From Cryphonectria parasitica EP155 (taxonomy: Eukaryota > Ascomycota > Sordariomycetes > Diaporthales > Cryphonectriaceae): DNA of 64,000 bases. The stretch lies in NCBI RefSeq assembly GCF_011745365.1, contig NW_024468918.1:1020488-1084487 (forward strand), written 5' to 3'. Position 1 is the stretch's first letter. Every line of letters begins with the position of its first letter. A model generated the notes under the pieces. The model was not told where the DNA came from, searched no databases, and worked only from the letters and a program-made list of their open reading frames with translations. Of this stretch, positions 46,133 through 57,900 are shown piece by piece. The position numbers and the translations under genes were made by a program.

Positions 46133-47951
46133 ATGAAGTCGTCGCCGCCAATCCTTTGCACAGCTTTACTGTGCCTGGGATCTGTTTTGGCGACAGGAAT
46201 GACAATCCGGAGTGCAGCCACCACATGTCAGACCATCCTCTCCCCATCTTACTCTCCTCCGACCGTCAGCAGCGGGTGGACAGCATCTCTCGCTGCATCT
46301 GGTCTCTCGAAACCGAGGACTATAGTCTTTGATGAATCGGGGGCGCTTCTAGTTTTGGAAAATGGTGTGGGAATCAAGCGCATCACTTTCACGAATCAGA
46401 GTGACTCGTGTCTAACAGCCGAGACTGCTGTTGTGATCGTGAATGAGACAAGCGTATGGACTCATATTTGATGTTGGCACCAGCACCTCGCGGAGAAGAT
46501 TTTACATTACTGACAGATTGTGTCGCAGTTGAACCATGGGCTGGTGCTGTCCAATGACGGAACGACCATCTATGCTTCAAATGCGTCGTCAGTTCTTGCA
46601 TGGCCTTACAACTCAAGCAGCGGGTCCGTGACAGGACTTTCAACGACTGTCGTCTCGGGCATGACGAGTGACAACCAGGTTACCCGTACTCTGCTTGTAT
46701 CTCAACTTGAGCCAGACATGCTCATCGTCTCCAGGGGAAGCGATGAGAGATACGAGGCTGTCTCTCAGTCCAGTGGCCTAGGCCAGATCAAAGCCTTCAA
46801 TTTGACAGAACTTTTGACATCGGCAGACTCGTTCGACTTCGATTCAACAGGCCGGCTGCTGGGCTGGGGGCTGTTCAACGCGGTTGGCATCGGAGAACAC
46901 CCGTTGACGGGCGGCATATTCGCCATGGACAATGGCGCCGACGATATGACCAGAGATGGATCCGATATTCACCAAAGTAATCCTGGAGACGAGTTGAATT
47001 TTCACGGCTTTCTCAACGGCACAACCTCGATCTCTGGGGCTGAGGAACAACAGGGTGCCAATTATGGCTATCCCGATTGCGCGGCGGCCTGGAATACCAC
47101 GATCCCAGATTCCCCGGTTGATTTTCAGGTTGGTGAGCAGTTCAGTGTCGGAAACAGCACGGTCAACGACACTATATGCCAGACTGAATTTGTGGCGCCC
47201 AAACTCACCTTTAGTACGTACTGCATATCTTCACTTCACCCCGAAATAAGTATGGAACTCGACAGTGCTGATGGTTATCCCCTTCACCCTTGTTCTAGAG
47301 CCCCATCAAACCCCACTGGATATCCTATTCTCGGCAGACGGAGCCGGTGCATACATCTCCTTCCACGGCTCCACAGACGAGACGAATCCAGTAGGCTATC
47401 TTGTCGGCCAAGTCACTTTTGACCCCGTCACCGGCCAGCCCACCGAGAGCTCGGACAGCACGACCGCCCTCTCTGATATCATCCGGAACTCAGATGATGC
47501 AGATTGTCCCTCATCATGTATGAGGCCGGTCGGGCTCGCGGTGGACCGTCAAGGCAGGCTATACTTTTCCTCGGACACCACGGGTGAGATTTACGTTCTT
47601 GTCAATTCCACTTCAACAGGCTCGCAGGGTGGGCAAGAGGACGGCTTGACAGGGCGTGACAGAACCATAGCCATCGCGGTACCTGTAACGATTGGCTTTG
47701 TCCTCCTGTGTCTTTGTGGAATCGCATTTTGGCGCTGGAGGAGGAATGGCTGGGTGTTTGGCAAGCCGGTCGGTCATACTGGCCGGTATCCAGACAACCT
47801 GTCAAATGAGGTTCACGGTGATTCGGCCGATCGCAAGGTTGATGGGATCCCGTTGACGGATCGAGGAAGCTGGGGAAACCAGCAAGAGCACAAGAAGAAT
47901 GTTTTCCGCGATGAAGTGCAGAGACAAGAGCAGCAGCGGGTCTATAGCTAA
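46133..47951 (+). CDS. PQQ-type pyranose/sorbosone dehydrogenase-like protein (AA12-like), membrane-anchored
   Basis: Three exons join to 552 residues: 46133-46453, 46529-47213 and 47299-47951. The signal peptide is MKSSPPILCTALLCLGSVLA. The luminal or extracellular part is a beta-propeller resembling soluble sorbosone/glucose dehydrogenases and the fungal AA12 family: LSKPRTIVFDESGALLVLEN, LNHGLVLSNDGTTIYASNAS, IGEHPLTGGIFAMDNGADD, NPGDELNFHGF and CMRPVGLAVDRQGRLYFSSD. A transmembrane helix at about 460-481 (TIAIAVPVTIGFVLLCLCG) is followed by a basic cytosolic tail of about 70 residues. AA12 enzymes use pyrroloquinoline quinone to oxidise pyranoses and pass electrons to partners such as LPMOs. 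PQQ binding here is inferred from family resemblance; I did not verify each cofactor ligand. The ATG at 46133 is chosen because the leader begins there. Confidence 0.82.
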
Positions 47952-50052
47952 GATGGTACAGTTAGCAATACTAAGAGTCAAGTGTGCGAAAAGGCTTGGA
48001 AGAGAGATTTGGTAATCCTGAATACATCCATTTTTCATGAATAAATGCAGACAGAAGATGTTACTACTTTCTTTCCATGCCATACAATTGTCTCTGCCGT
48101 TTCTTGCCGTACCAACGTTATGATGATACTATTATTCGTCAAGCAGGATAGTAAGTAGCTAACGGAGGAACAACCAAACCTATAATCTCGGTAGCTCTTT
48201 ATGATTGAATCAGGTAAATATTTATCAAGCAATGATATGCAGACCGAGACCACGGTCAAAAGCTTGTCTCTCTGCAAGAAGGGAACCTCCAGAATGATTT
48301 GGTTTGAGGTATCTTGAACGAAACAGTCCATCTCGATTCTGGAGTGTTGTTGCATCCACTGCGCATTCATTACATATATCACTATCTATAGAATTGCATG
48401 TGACGGAATGGTGAACACAGCCGAGGATTGCTTGATTGTCGTAATGCTCCCTCATCCTCCAGAAAAAGAGACAGCAATGGGAGTTCGGAGAATGCTAAAG
48501 CTCCGAAAGGCCTCTCTTATAGACCCAAAGGAGAGATTTCTTGCGCCATACCTTGGCTTATAGCAAATAGTATGTCTCGTGATGCGATGGACTGGCACGT
48601 TTATCTGGTGTGATCATGGCTGTGTGCGGATTTAAGAGATTTGATTCCAATAGGCTTGGAGATAAAGGGATATGCCCCATCGAAGTTCCTTTCTTTGCTT
48701 GCCCATGGTGAATTGTACCTACAAGTAACTGGTGATGATCGCTGCTAATTATTGACGATATTTTTCAGAATTAGCAATTGCATGATTGGAAGAAGAGACG
48801 AAGATACTGAGACGTGTCACTTGAAGCTGCCGAAATATACTATAATTACATGAAACAGTCACAGGGATCGTTGATCAATACCTACAAGCAAGCAAGATAC
48901 TTTCACGAGTTTGGCATCATAGCGGCAGTAATAATTAAGGGTTGCCATTGGGCCTTGCTTCTGCAGCATGTCGGGCATAGCACGATCCGCCCTCCGAGCA
49001 GCCAAGCCAGACGCTTCCACTCGACTCGCGTCTGGTGGACGGGTTATCGGTATTGCCACTGTCCGTTGTTGATGTGCAACATATTGCTGACCGCCTGCCT
49101 TGCTCGTCTCGACCCCTGGTAGACGAGCCTCCCACCCTCTTCGCAGTGACTGGTTGAGGGATACAAGCCACCTTCCGCTTCCAGCACATGCAGCGCATGT
49201 ACAAACAGATCATAGATGGGCTGTTGTTACTACCTGCCAAGTGGGAACAATGAATCGATCATAATCATGCTGCGAAACAATGCATTTAAAAAGAGCCATG
49301 ATTTCCTTGTCGCATGGGCTTCCAGCAACGTTCTTGTTTTCGTTCCAGAAACATCAAACTGGGCTCGTGTAATAGATTCATTATACTGTATGTTACTGGA
49401 ACCACATCAGCTTGTCTCCTTACCTAATCACGATTCTGCCGAAACCTGAGCAAGCACACACGGAGCCCGGGGACTTTTCGACCTTGACCGACGCCTCAGC
49501 CGGTATCCCAGGCCACAATGCCGGGATGGAATTGCAGTCCGAGGAACGATGGGGCTCAGGCTTTGTATGACAGCCCAAAGGAGGCCTTGGGCGCGGGGTC
49601 TTTTTGCGGTATAGCTTCCCTGTGACGGACCAACTAAGGCCGGCATGAGTACGCCAGCATGTCAGTCACGCAAAAGAGTGTGGAATGCGCAATAGGAAAG
49701 GGGATGACGAGACATGTAGCACAGGTTGCCTGCTGCGAGTCTGACTATACTCACATGTTCACACACAAACTCCACGAAGTCTACTTAAACAACACTTGAT
49801 GACACCAAGCTCGAGGTGCCATCACCTTTATTGATCCTCTCTGTGCTTCGTTTTCCTATCAGGCAGATTTACAAGACCATATCACATTTTTTTGTAGAAG
49901 ACATCCCTTGCTTCTCGGGTTCCTAGCAGTTCAATTATTGCTCGGCATCATTGACGTCGTTCCCTGGCAACGATCGAGGGGCTCTCATGAATTAACAAAA
50001 TACAGACAGCTTCACTTTCAATCAAAAAACACACACAACAACACAGCAAATC
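47952..50052. other. Intergenic region without recognised genes
   Basis: About 2.1 kb. Only short frames without domains are present. The right end holds the promoter and A-rich leader of the fused hydrolase gene. Confidence 0.5.
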
Positions 50053-51516
50053 ATGGGTGAACACAGTCCTGCACCCGTGGGCCTAGGCGCACGCCTTCAA
50101 CAGCTCGAACAGTTCTCACACGATGACCCGCGCGGCAGATATCTCGAGGCGTCCGACCACGAGAGCCTCTTCAAGCCTCACGGCTTCGAGGAGCATATTA
50201 TCGACCTGGGAGAGGTTCGTATGAACTACGCCGTGGCTGGACCTGATGATAAACCAGCCTTGCTCCTGATCCCAGGGCAGACAGAGTCGTGGTGGGGCTA
50301 CGAGAATGCCATGCGGCTCCTCTCTGAGTCGTACCAGGTCTACGCCGTCGACCTCCGCGGACAGGGCCGGTCGACCTGGACGCCTGGCCGCTACAGCCTG
50401 GACAACTTTGGCAACGATCTGGTCCGCTTCATCGACCTGGTGATCAAGCGGCCCGTCATCGTCAGCGGCCTCTCGTCAGGCGGTGTCCTGAGCGCGTGGC
50501 TGTCTGCGTTTGCCAAACCAGGCCAAGTCATCGCTGCCGTGTACGAGGACCCGCCCCTGTTTGCTTCGGAGCTCACGCCAGCAGTCGGCCAGTCGGTGAG
50601 GCAGACCATCGCAGGGCCGCTGTTCAGGATCTGGAGCAAGTGGCTCGGCCCGCAGTGGTCGATCGGCAACGAGGACGGCATGGTGCAGGCCATGGCCCAC
50701 GAGCTGCCTTCGTGGATCGCAAAGGCGCTGACGAGCATCATGTCGGACACCAAGACGGCACCCTTCATGGGCCCTGCGCCAGAGCTGAAGGAGTATGATC
50801 CTGAATGGGGCGATGCCTTTTGGAACGGCCGCGTGGCTCTGACCTGCGACCACGAGAACATGCTCAAGCACGTCAAAGTGCCGGTCCTGTTCACCCATCA
50901 CTTCCGCCACGTCGACGTCAACACTGGGAACCTGGTGGGCGCGAGCTCAGACACGCAGATCCAGCATGTGCAGAAGCTGGTCGAGGGCGCAGGCAACTCG
51001 TTCACCTACCAGTCGTTTCCCAAGATGCCTCACTCGATGCACGAGGCCGACCCCGTCTGCTACGTCACGACCATGACGGACTGGTTGGCCACCAAGGGCC
51101 TGGGCGAGGCGCTCAAGCCGACAAAGGACCAGCTGCCCAAGAAGGAGGAGAGCGATGGAGAGGAGAAGTACGAGCCAGCCAGCCTGGAAACAGCGGCGCC
51201 GCCCACCGTCAAGGTGGATGGCGTCTGGAACCTGTCGGTGCAGACTCCCATCGGCAAACAGTCCGTGACGCTGACGCTCCAGTCAGATGGGAACAAGTTG
51301 TCAGGGGCGCTGGACGGTGGGGAGGGAAGAAACGAGATCACAGAAGGTACAATAGATGGCTCGTCCGTCTTCTTCCGTGCCTCGCTCAAGAAGCCCGTCA
51401 GGGTCAGAGTCAGCTACAAGGCACAGGTTGATGGGGACTCCATGACCGGGACAGCCAAGACGCCACTGCTTCCAACCATCAACTTCTCAGGCAAACGTGC
51501 TGCTGCATCTTCATGA
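50053..51516 (+). CDS. Alpha/beta hydrolase fused to a C-terminal beta-rich domain
   Basis: This is an intronless frame of 487 residues with no signal peptide. Residues about 45-350 form an alpha/beta hydrolase: LLLIPGQTESWWGYENAMR (oxyanion region), VYAVDLRGQGRS, and the nucleophile elbow SGLSSGG with Ser141. A likely catalytic His is at 327 or 330 (MPHSMHEAD). A charged linker (about 360-385, KKEESDGEEKYEP) leads to a separate domain of about 95 residues, starting VDGVWNLSVQTPIGKQSVTL. It has the recurring GxWxLxVxTPxG, LxSDGNKLSG and VDGDSMTGT pattern of a small beta-barrel module that I associate mainly with bacterial proteins. Substrate and role of the second domain are unknown. A bacterial origin is possible but unproven. 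Confidence 0.85.
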   Translation: MGEHSPAPVGLGARLQQLEQFSHDDPRGRYLEASDHESLFKPHGFEEHIIDLGEVRMNYAVAGPDDKPALLLIPGQTESWWGYENAMRLLSESYQVYAVDLRGQGRSTWTPGRYSLDNFGNDLVRFIDLVIKRPVIVSGLSSGGVLSAWLSAFAKPGQVIAAVYEDPPLFASELTPAVGQSVRQTIAGPLFRIWSKWLGPQWSIGNEDGMVQAMAHELPSWIAKALTSIMSDTKTAPFMGPAPELKEYDPEWGDAFWNGRVALTCDHENMLKHVKVPVLFTHHFRHVDVNTGNLVGASSDTQIQHVQKLVEGAGNSFTYQSFPKMPHSMHEADPVCYVTTMTDWLATKGLGEALKPTKDQLPKKEESDGEEKYEPASLETAAPPTVKVDGVWNLSVQTPIGKQSVTLTLQSDGNKLSGALDGGEGRNEITEGTIDGSSVFFRASLKKPVRVRVSYKAQVDGDSMTGTAKTPLLPTINFSGKRAAASS

Positions 51517-52213
51517 GGTGGTGAAGGGGTGTATATATGTCTGTCGTCGTCGTCTGTTTTTTGTCTCTCACGCACACTGTTGGCGTTCTTTGTCCTGCAT
51601 CTCTTTAAGAGTAGTAGTGGTGTTAAGTTGCCCATATTTGGACATGCATGGGTGATTAACTGTGGGAAATCGGGCCACCGGTATTTAATTATACATATTA
51701 TTCGACATCATCTTGAACAGTTACAGGAGATACATGGTTCCACTCCTTACTAGGTCCTTTAAAGTACAAGTACTCAAATAGTGTTTACCTGTCTCTAAAC
51801 TCAGGATCGAAAGTCAAATAAGGGATCGACGACAATCGTCCCGGCAGATGACATTGACAGGGCCGAGATACCCACCTCTTGGCCTGCGCTAGCCGCCCTG
51901 TTGATGACGTTGTGCAGGCCATGTGACGATGTCTTCTCATTTGTCAAGTACTGTTTCAGTGGTGGCATTCCCGACAGTCATCGGTGATTCGAATGAAAAG
52001 ACTATTAGTAAAGAAGAGCAAGAACTGCAAACAAACCCCAAAGGCAATCAAATCACCACCTGTGCAGCAATTTCGATACCCTTCGTTTTCAAAGTGAATC
52101 AGACAGCGTCGTAATTACCTCGAGGAAATCTCCAAGGGGACCGAAAAGAAAAAGAAAGGGAAAAGGGGGGAGACAAAAGATCCCCTCAGCTTTTAAATCA
52201 CAATCGACGAGAA
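51517..52213. other. Intergenic region
   Basis: This is the 3' flank of the fused hydrolase gene and the promoter of the ThuA-like gene. No gene is recognised. Confidence 0.5.
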
Positions 52214-52461
52214 ATGGCACAGCAAGATCATGGCCAAATGCGGCCACCAGAAGAAACCCCCAATGGTCCTCTCCATTCATCAGGATCGACCTTTACTGTG
52301 CTTGTCTTCAGCAAGACCCAGGGCTATCGTCATTCCTCCATCTCGGCAGGAGTTCTAGCATTGGAGGAACTCGCCAAGGCCTCAGAGAGCTCGCTCATCC
52401 CCTTCCACATACATGCTACCGAAGACGCCATCGTCTTTAACCCGTCGACATTGGCATTATA

Positions 52462-52516
52462 AGTCAAAGGGGGGGGTTTTGGGCCGGGGTAGTTTTGGGC
52501 CACCCTGGCCACCCTC
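52462..52516 (+). repeat. Left terminal inverted repeat of the transposon
   Basis: It starts AGTCAAAGGGGGGGGTTTTG and ends GGCCACCCTC. It is identical to the reverse complement of 54263-54317 over 55 bases. Within it GGGCC recurs near GGGGTAG, which may be transposase-binding sequence; that is an inference. Confidence 0.95.
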
Positions 52517-52559
52517 GTCAAATACACACACCCATATATATATATACTGTTTATCTATT

Positions 52560-54167
52560 CTATTCACCCACCACGATGCAATCCTCCTCATCAGTAGGTA
52601 ATTCGACATCGCTCTCTTCATTCAGACTATCCTCGTGGCGATTGGCCGCGTTTTGAGCTCTCTGTATATCCTCAATCCCTGCAAACTTCGAATTCGGATC
52701 CATATCAACCTTTCTTCTTTTACTAGGCCTCAGAGCCTCAATCTGCCTTTTCAACGCTTTATTTTCCTCCAATGCCTTGGCAAACTCGAGATCTCTCTCC
52801 CCATAAGCCTTTTTTATCTTCTTGAATAGCATACGGCGGCCTGGTTCCGTTCGAAGTTGTTGTCGATTCTCTAGCAGCTGATAGTACAGCTGTTTAGCCT
52901 TTCGAGGAGTTGAAAAGAGGACTGGCTGGCTTGAGAAGGCTTTTGGGGAAAGACGAGGTGCTGTTGATTGTGCTGAGCCTGAATTGGACTGGGTCTGACG
53001 GCTTGGTTGACTGTTCTCGAGGAGAAGAGGGCTCAAGAGGGCTTTTGAGGGTCTGAGAGGCCACAGACCAGTTGCTTTCCATCCAGATCTAATATTCTGG
53101 CTTGAAAGGCCTTCCAGTCGAGCCAGACGATAGTTGCTGAGGAATAAACGCTTGCCTGCAATAGTTGAATCGCCCCATTGGCCCATATTGCTGACTTTCT
53201 TTCTGTATGCCCGTTTGAGAGATGAAAAGACCCCTAGATCGAGGGGTTGAAGAACGTGAGAGGTATGAGGAGGCAAGTAAATAAGCAGGATATTGTTTTG
53301 GAAGCAAAGCCACATAAACTCGTCCGTTTTATGGCTGCCATAGCCATCCAGGACTAACAGCCTGGCTTCTGAGAGATCTGCTGGCTGGCTATGAGGAATG
53401 AAGATCTCTTTCAGCCATTCAACTGCCATTTTATCGTTTGTCCATCCGTTTTGCATAGCTGTGAACTTCCAACCATCAAAAGGCTCCAAATCAAGAGGAA
53501 ACCACTGTTGTTATACCGTTTGGCCCTTGAAAATCACCAGAGGGAAGAGGTAGGCACCTGTAGCTGAGATATACTCGAGGAAAGAAGTCCAGGCTTTTGA
53601 TCCAGGGTCTTTCCTTTGAATTGAACGCGAAGAGGAGCCTCCGAGGACTAATCCATTTGTTCCTTGGCCCTCCATCAGGCTAGCTTCATCCATATTCCAT
53701 CTATTAGCTGGCTTAATAGCTTGGATATGAGGAAGATTGAAAAGACGAAACCAAAGCTGTATTACCTCTGTTGTAGCCCCATTCGTTCGTTCAGAAGCAA
53801 TGCAGCGAATCTTCCTGACCTTTATCTCTGGATTTCTCTTCAAAAAAGCCTGAGTCCATTGCACCCCGAGGGCCTGAGGGTCTCCCTGGACCTCGAGGAT
53901 CTGCTGAGCAAAGTATTTGAGTTCTGAATGGCTTGGTGGAACGCCTAGGCTTTCTTGAATCAGGATCCATTCGGCCAGTCTTCTTTCCTGATCAATAGAG
54001 AGCCTTTGCTGGTTTTCGTGGGCTGTTTTATGCGATTCCCCTTCTTCTAGACGAGCCTGAAGAGTACTCCTTGGAATACCCCATTCCCTCGAGGCTTGCT
54101 GCTGAGACTTGCCTTTTCTGACAGCCTCAACGGCCTGGGCTAGCTCAAACTCGGAATAGGGCTTCAT
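52560..54167 (-). pseudogene. DDE_1 transposase with a single in-frame stop
   Basis: One frame of 536 codons runs from the ATG at 54167 to the stop at 52560, broken only by a TAA at 53513-53511 (codon 219). The N-terminus (MKPYSEFELAQAVEAVRKGK) is a psq-type helix-turn-helix, followed by a CENP-B/Tc5-like DNA-binding region up to about residue 125. The catalytic acids are Asp160 (RWNMDEAS), Asp274 (LVLDGYGSHKTDEF) and Asp310 (PPHTSHVLQPLDLGVF), so D2 and D3 are 35 residues apart. The C-terminus is lysine- and glutamate-rich. The TAA precedes CAACAGTGG; relatives usually have a run of glutamines there, so a CAA-to-TAA change is likely. The two halves are otherwise clean, and a full-length protein is not expected. 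Confidence 0.92.
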
Positions 54168-54262
54168 AACAGTCAGATAAAGGTTTGCTGGAAAGATGAA
54201 GTTGTTTGGATCAAAATTGGTTGAGTAATAGCTATCAAACTAAAGGGGGTTGAAGAGGCGGT

Positions 54263-54317
54263 GAGGGTGGCCAGGGTGGCCCAAAACTACCCCGGCCCAA
54301 AACCCCCCCCTTTGACT
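54263..54317 (-). repeat. Right terminal inverted repeat of the transposon
   Basis: Exact inverted copy of 52462-52516. Beyond its outer end lies the TA target duplication and then CCGCGTCATCG of the ThuA-like gene. Confidence 0.95.
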
Positions 54318-54902
54318 TACCGCGTCATCGTGTTTCTCCAGTCGTCAGGAGAGTTCCTCGACAACGAAGCGCAGCTGAGTGCTCTGGAAGGGTTTGTCCA
54401 AGGCGGAGGTGGGGTCGTTGGTATTCATTGCGCGTCGACTGGCCTTCCCTCCTCCACGTTCTATGGCAGCCTGATCGGGGCTGTCTTCACAGACCACCCT
54501 GACCCACAGAAGGGAACGGTGGTCGTTGAGGCGCCCAGTCACCCCATTCTCTCAGGGACCGCTGTGCCCGAATCGACAGTGAAGAGGGCTGTGGCAGTGT
54601 CGACTCCAGGGAATCTCACAGCAAAGGACAATGTCGCCACCCAATTTGAATGGTTTGACGAATGGTACAACTTCAAAGCCAACCCGAGAGCCGCTGGGGC
54701 GCATGTCTTGTTGACTGTCAAGGAGGCAACCTATAAGGGTGGCACAATGGGAGAAGATCACCCTGTGGCCTGGTGTCAGGATCGGCAAGATTCGCGGTCC
54801 TTCTACACTGCTCTGGGACACTTTGATGATGCATACAGAGACCCGCGGTTCATGAGAATAATAAGGAATGCTATTATGTGGACGGCCAGGGTCTCCATCT
54901 AA

Positions 54903-57900
54903 ATGCCACCCTCGATTATCCCGTCAATAAGATGATCACAATGGATGACATATTGCGCAGGAGAAGTGTCAGACGTTAAAGTTCACTCCAACCCTGTTAT
55001 GAGGCGTCGGACTCATGTTTGAAGGGAACGGGCTGAACTTAAAAAGACGGACACTATGTCAATCCTCTCTTTTTCGTGTCTTCTTTTTTCCCCTTATTCT
55101 TTTCTTTCAGGGTTAACTTATGTTTTGATCTCCTTCGGTATATACACAAGAAAGGGAGAATTATGAAGGAGAGCCTGTTCTTCAAGGAGAGAAGTGTACG
55201 AGGGGGGGGAGCGCAGAGGGAGAATATAAAAGAATAAGCTTTGGTCTTCAAACCATCGAGAGTATAACTTTTAGTGCCGAACTTATTTTCATTCTCTGTT
55301 AAAAAATGCCCTTCAAACCCATGTTCACCTTTGTTCCAGTCTTGTTGTGCCATTCATTGTAAGTAATCCTCTCTCGTCAATTCTGCCTTCAGCATGCGCA
55401 GCTCTATGCATGAGGCTCGCAAAATAGGTCAATATTTGGAAGTCATTACATCGCCATATATTTGAACTGACTACAACTGCTGCAAGGACAATTAGCTATT
55501 ACCACGTCGGCGAGGTTTGGTGTCGCATGAGCCCTCGGTCCAATCGGATTGCCGATGAACTTTGGCACTCTCGGTAATTTCTCGCAAACTTACTTTGGTA
55601 CTACTATGGTGCCATCACTGCGACGATGCCGGTGCTTCACCGGTCCCTTTTGGAATCAAGACCCTTGCTTTTCCCTGTAATCTCATGGGTTGCGCATTTG
55701 TTGTTGCAAGCATGCATGCCACACGGACCCTGATCTGAAGATTGGAAGTCTGAAATGGCGAGAGCCGAACATTTATCAATCGGTGTACTATACAGTAATG
55801 GCTAGGATCCAGCCGTTTTCGTAGCATTGCTGCGTAAGCAGAGCACGTATACACTTCCTCCTCGCCCTGAGCATGAAGGGGCAAAAGATGGGATGAGCGG
55901 TCTCAAACCCAAAGTACACAGTACTCTACTGCAGTCATAGGATCTCGCTCTTCCTTGCCTGTGCAGTAGACTGTAGCCCGATGTCACAGTCGACGACTCA
56001 TGTTCCTAGTCCTCTCTTCCCCTCCCCTCCCCCTTAAAAATACGTCAACTAGTATTACCCTTGCATTGCCGTAGCATTCTGGTCTTCTTTTTCTTCTTTT
56101 CAAAAATACATACTGCGTTTCTAGAACTTGTATGGGCTGAGCCCACATACTTAGCCTGCAAGAAGCCCTCGACCCTCGACCCCTTTCTCCCTTCTTCTTC
56201 TCCCCCTTGCCCCCTTTCTCTGGTTTCCTCCTTTCCTTCTTCCTTCTTCTTCTCCATTAATGTTTCTCGGCCGAGATCCTACGAACGCCACGCGTTACCA
56301 GTGGTATGGTGCGGTGGGTGGACCGATCCAACCACGATACACGAAAAACCTTATAAAACACACTTTACCAGGCACAGGTTTTCCGGCTCCCCGACCCCCG
56401 CCGGCCGAGCTTTTGCTTGGCAACCGTATTTATTACATACTTAGTACGGAGAAGGTGCAGAGGCGTTCAAGGATTCGTGTTGATTGTTACTGCAGAAGTC
56501 ATACTTGTGATTCGCGGATTGCAACACGCCGCACTTTGGGAACCATTTGACCTGCCTCAAGACGGCAGGTCAAGTTCACCTTGCGTATGGATCTAAAATT
56601 CGTTCTACAAGCTTTTCGCACTCCTGAGCTGTATTACACTAATCGGTTTGATACAACAGGGAGCTTGCGCAGACTTATGCACATTCCAGGTTCTCGACAA
56701 GGGGTTTCGGCGAGTTTTCTTCTTGCGAACCATAGTAATGAGCACTACGTATTTACTTTGATTCGTAGCAATAGTTCCATGAGAGACTGAACAATTAGCG
56801 TCATCACAAGGAGAGTCCGCAACGCCCCCAGAGACGAAAAGAAGCCGGGGACTCGTTGATAGACCTGAGCTGACCATCACAAGAGCCGGAGCCCTCGGCT
56901 GCCCCGTGGACGATGCCCATCTTATAAGCAGCACACGTGGTGTGGCCAGGTGGGAGCTCTAGAGTCTCGGCTTCGTCTCCACGGCCCGCAACTCAAGAGC
57001 TGTCTCTCTCTTCGTCGCTCTGTTTGCCTCTTATTGAACCCCCTTTTTGACAGCATAGAGTTACGGCAGGATCGTCGCCGCTACGTGCTAAGGCCGAAGC
57101 TATTGACCGATGTTGCCCTGTGGCGGTGATCTCGGAACCTTCCCCCCTTGCAGGTTCCGCTATTTTCCTTAGGCTTTTTTCCCTTCTCTTTCGTTGGGAA
57201 GCCCCTGTCAATAATGATGGGATCCCCTATCAAGATCACTGAAAAGTGGACAAGAGCGGAATGGGATCCGAAATGTTCATGTCGTCCCCAAGGCACTTCG
57301 TGCGTATGCTTGGTCTGAACACAGGCTTCCACGCGTCCCTCGTTACCAGATATCAGCACACATGCAACATGTCCATCGGTCTCTGGCCTATTACAACGTT
57401 CAAGAAGATGCCTGCTTTCTCCTATTTGTGGTACCTGTGGTGCACTTGCACCTTCTCCCACCTGGCTCGACCTGCAGTCTGGTGCCTCTGGTTATCACGT
57501 GAAAAAGATCATCGCGAATGTAACAATCTTCCCAATCTCAAAGGGACGATCATGGACTCTTTGGAAGCAGAAGAACGTAATGTGGACACCTCGCCGTGGA
57601 ACATCATCATTCTACTACGTACTATGCAAAGAAAAGGACCCCGCATGAAATTCGGACCACGATGGCTGGGTTCCATCATGTTATGGTTTTAGTGCAATAT
57701 AATTCTGGGGCAGACAAACTTCAGCTGAGACACTATCCCTGTTTGGCTGATCAGTTCATCTCTTGCCCTTTTCTCCAACCCAAGGGGAGGCCCGTTCTCT
57801 GGAGGACGATATGCTGTTGGTTGGGCATGCAGGCTGCGTTGTTTGTTATTAGTCTTGAGAATGTACTATTACTGTAGTTAATAATATGATATTGCACTTG

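Larger units (their letters stand above)
52462..54317 (-). mobile_element. Complete pogo/Fot1-type Tc1-mariner superfamily DNA transposon
   Basis: The element is 1856 bases long with perfect 55-base terminal inverted repeats and is flanked by TA on both sides (52460-52461 and 54318-54319), the target duplication of this superfamily. It carries one transposase frame on the minus strand with an HTH/CENP-B-type N-terminus and a DDE_1 domain. Both ends and the target site are intact, so the element could still be mobilised if transposase is supplied by another copy; its own frame has one stop codon. Confidence 0.95.
52214..54902 (+). pseudogene. ThuA-like domain protein gene split by a DNA transposon
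   Basis: The 5' part (52214-52461) starts at an ATG and reads STFTVLVFSKTQGYRHSSIS and FHIHATEDAIVF. It runs into a TAA made by the TA target site plus the first base of the transposon. The 3' part (54320-54902) continues RVIVFLQSSGEFLDNEAQ, GGGGVVGIHCASTG, DHPVAWCQDRQDSRSFYTAL and ends MWTARVSI. Without the element and one TA copy, the two parts join in the same frame across LALYRVIVF to give 276 codons, the usual ThuA-family (PF06283, class I glutamine amidotransferase-like fold) length. No other break is visible, so the insertion looks recent. The family is linked to trehalose or sugar metabolism in bacteria; the fungal role is unknown. In this allele only an 82-residue stub is expected. 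Confidence 0.9.

Noticed and set aside
52214..52462. Independent 82-residue gene ending at TAA
   Set aside because: The stop is created by the transposon end; the frame continues in the sequence beyond the element, so it is the 5' part of the split ThuA-like gene.
55308..55470. Tiny secreted peptide gene starting MPFKPMFTFVPVLLCHSL
   Set aside because: A GTAAGT donor follows, but the continuation is short, lacks cysteines or any conserved pattern, and has no supporting context.
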